Shown one piece after another: positions 62,447 through 64,000 of a stretch of 64,000 nt of DNA. How positions within the stretch are numbered: the stretch's first letter is position 1; each line of letters opens with the position of its first letter. Origin of the DNA: Cyanoderma ruficeps (Eukaryota; Chordata; Aves; Passeriformes; Timaliidae); the NCBI GenBank assembly GCA_008694505.1, contig VZDJ01000100.1, positions 1,685,300 through 1,749,299 on the forward strand. Direction: 5' to 3'. The notes beneath the pieces were generated by a model. It worked only from the letters and a program-made list of their open reading frames with translations, had not been told where the DNA came from and did no database searches. Made by a program: the position numbers and the translations under genes.

Positions 62447-62491
62447 GGGATACCTATATCAGATATAAAATATGTCTGATATAGGTATCCC
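62447..62491. repeat. Perfect 17-bp inverted repeat, 11-base loop, SEMA6A intron
   Basis: Arms GGGATACCTATATCAGA (62447-62463) and TCTGATATAGGTATCCC (62475-62491) are exact reverse complements around an A/T-rich loop. Confidence 0.95.
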
Positions 62492-64000
62492 TATATTATA
62501 TATATCTTTTTTAACAATAACATTTTTATTCTGTACTAAATAGTTTTAAAGTGTTATGTCTGGCACTTTCCTGTTTGTAATATATCATTTGCAAAAGTGA
62601 AAAGATGTTGCTTATTTCATTTTATGTGGGCTGGATCCATGCCCCTGACTATTTTCTCTAGTCCATTGAGACCTATCACTTTGGATAACAACAAACTATT
62701 CTTTTGAGAGGGGTAGTTTTGACAGAATTATCTGTATTAACATTGTACTCCAGAGATGTGTGGCAGTAAAAATAAAAGTAAACATGAAAATGTTACAGAG
62801 AAACAGATGACATCAAATATTTGCATCCTCAAGGATCAGATCTTACATATTGTGTCACTAATGCCACAAACATGCTGAAATCTACTGACCTTCCTGGACT
62901 CTTCCTTTTAAGTCAAGCTTTATCCCTTACAAATCACAGCTGGGCTTACAAGTTCAGTGTACTACTCACTTCCTACATGTGATGCAGTGTTATTTCTGGC
63001 TACTAGAAGAACCAGTCTAGTCACCTGATATTCTCCCTTTTCGATGGCTATTCTGATTCCCATAGACAACCTGATCCTTCTGCCTCTGTTAACTTTCTGT
63101 AATTTCATCCCATGTCCTTTGGTCTGCATCTCCTAACATTGCCATTCATTTTCTCAGTCAGTATACCCCTCACTGCAGCAGTCTGGAACATGCAAAATCA
63201 CCTCTTTTTACTCATCTAATGAGAGAGAAGACCTGATATCGCATTGTGTTATTCTGCTATGCATAATTAATTCCTTCTTCCAGCAGAGCTTCTAGGTAAG
63301 GTACACAGTTTGGGCTGGCTGGCTGGTTAAGAAGACATTTAGAAAAATGTTTCCAGACCTTCAAAGTGATTCAACTCTGAAATGAGCTGGGACATGTATA
63401 AGTCCCATGAGCAGAGCACTGATCTAACTAAAGGTACTCGGGGAATAAGCAAGGAGATATTACATTTTATGCCAATAATACATACACTATTGTTATGGAA
63501 GATAGGAAAAGAAGACCTGTGGAGTGTCTCTGGGTACAAACAATACAGAAAAGGCCAGAGATTACGCAAAGATATAGATCTCCTGTATGCTAGATTATCA
63601 TAAGCATGAAAGTGAGGCTCCTTCTTTTCACCAATTAACAAGAGTATTCAAGGTTTTGGACAGTACATATGGTTAAAAAAACTAAATTAAAAAAGCAAGA
63701 TGTGCAGAGTGCTGAGAAGATTACTGAGTGAAAATGCTGATGAAGCTATTCTGGAGATGCTCTGCTCCTTCTAATTCTAGTAGGAAAGAAATTCCAAGGG
63801 CAGAAATGTAATTAAAATGAAATAATCACAAAGGGATTAAGTTCATCATTCTAAAGAATACATGGCATGAGCATTACTGAATAAGAATAATGAATATCTA
63901 CACAAAAAAACTTCATTAAAGGAGGATAGATAAGGGAAGACTTGGAGACTGAACTATTTGCTCCTTTTCCTGCTACTATTTTCAACAAAAATCCCCACTC

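Larger units (their letters stand above)
61341..64000 (-). other. SEMA6A: SEMA6A intron, distal part
   Basis: AT-rich intron with the G4 motif (61984) and the hairpin (62447). Short open frames on either strand (for example 63339-63641) show no semaphorin similarity. Confidence 0.65.

Noticed and set aside
58516..64000. Search for the preceding SEMA6A ectodomain exon or COMMD10 exons
   Set aside because: No segment resembling either was found; SEMA6A introns are long and COMMD10 probably lies outside the window.
1..64000. CRISPR arrays, operons, rRNA or intact tRNA genes, or a novel defence or biosynthetic cluster
   Set aside because: Nothing of the kind is visible. The only tRNA-like sequence is a SINE head, and the tandem repeats are simple minisatellites without spacers.

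Overview
The window is vertebrate nuclear DNA and almost certainly avian, probably songbird. The evidence is a SEMA6A terminal exon, several CR1 LINE fragments with the bird-type 3' end built on TTCTGTGATTCT-like octamers, and solo LTRs of families familiar from passerine genomes. Gene density is very low. In amniotes SEMA6A lies next to COMMD10 in a gene-poor interval, which in birds is expected on chromosome Z. That placement is inferred from the gene, not read from the sequence.

Layout. Positions 1-54400 are intergenic or long-intron DNA. A candidate exon of an unrecognised plus-strand gene lies at 1034-1253. Weaker phase-compatible candidate exons follow at 6092-6194, 30926-31027 and 33533-33600. 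The rest is old transposon debris: CR1 copies at 16310-17028 (-), 21795-22420 (+), 32130-32862 (+), 39760-40135 (-) and 43248-43535 (+). There are three LTR pieces, at 37329-37928 (-), 40661 into the sequence gap (+) and 46800-47545 (+, flanked by a matching 5-base duplication), plus a possible fourth at 17500-17835. A 162-base run of N covers 40885-41046, and six isolated N's mark uncertain joins.

Positions 54410-58515 are the 3' end of SEMA6A on the minus strand. A probable 3' UTR of about 2.9 kb runs to two AATAAA signals. Before it lies the last coding exon, which encodes the end of the ectodomain, the transmembrane helix and the whole cytoplasmic tail to the conserved C-terminus. One N at 58444, inside the transmembrane segment, breaks the reading frame; this looks like an assembly fault and not a real mutation.

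Positions 58516-64000 are SEMA6A intron with further CR1 pieces, a tRNA-type SINE head, a strong G-quadruplex motif and a perfect 17-bp hairpin.

I see no multi-gene system, operon, CRISPR array or toxin cluster. The least explained item is the candidate gene at the left edge. Its possible first coding exon opens with a myristoylation-type N-terminus (MGALCSK), and a spliced upstream ORF would end exactly on its start codon. Most other open frames here are chance frames or transposon remnants.
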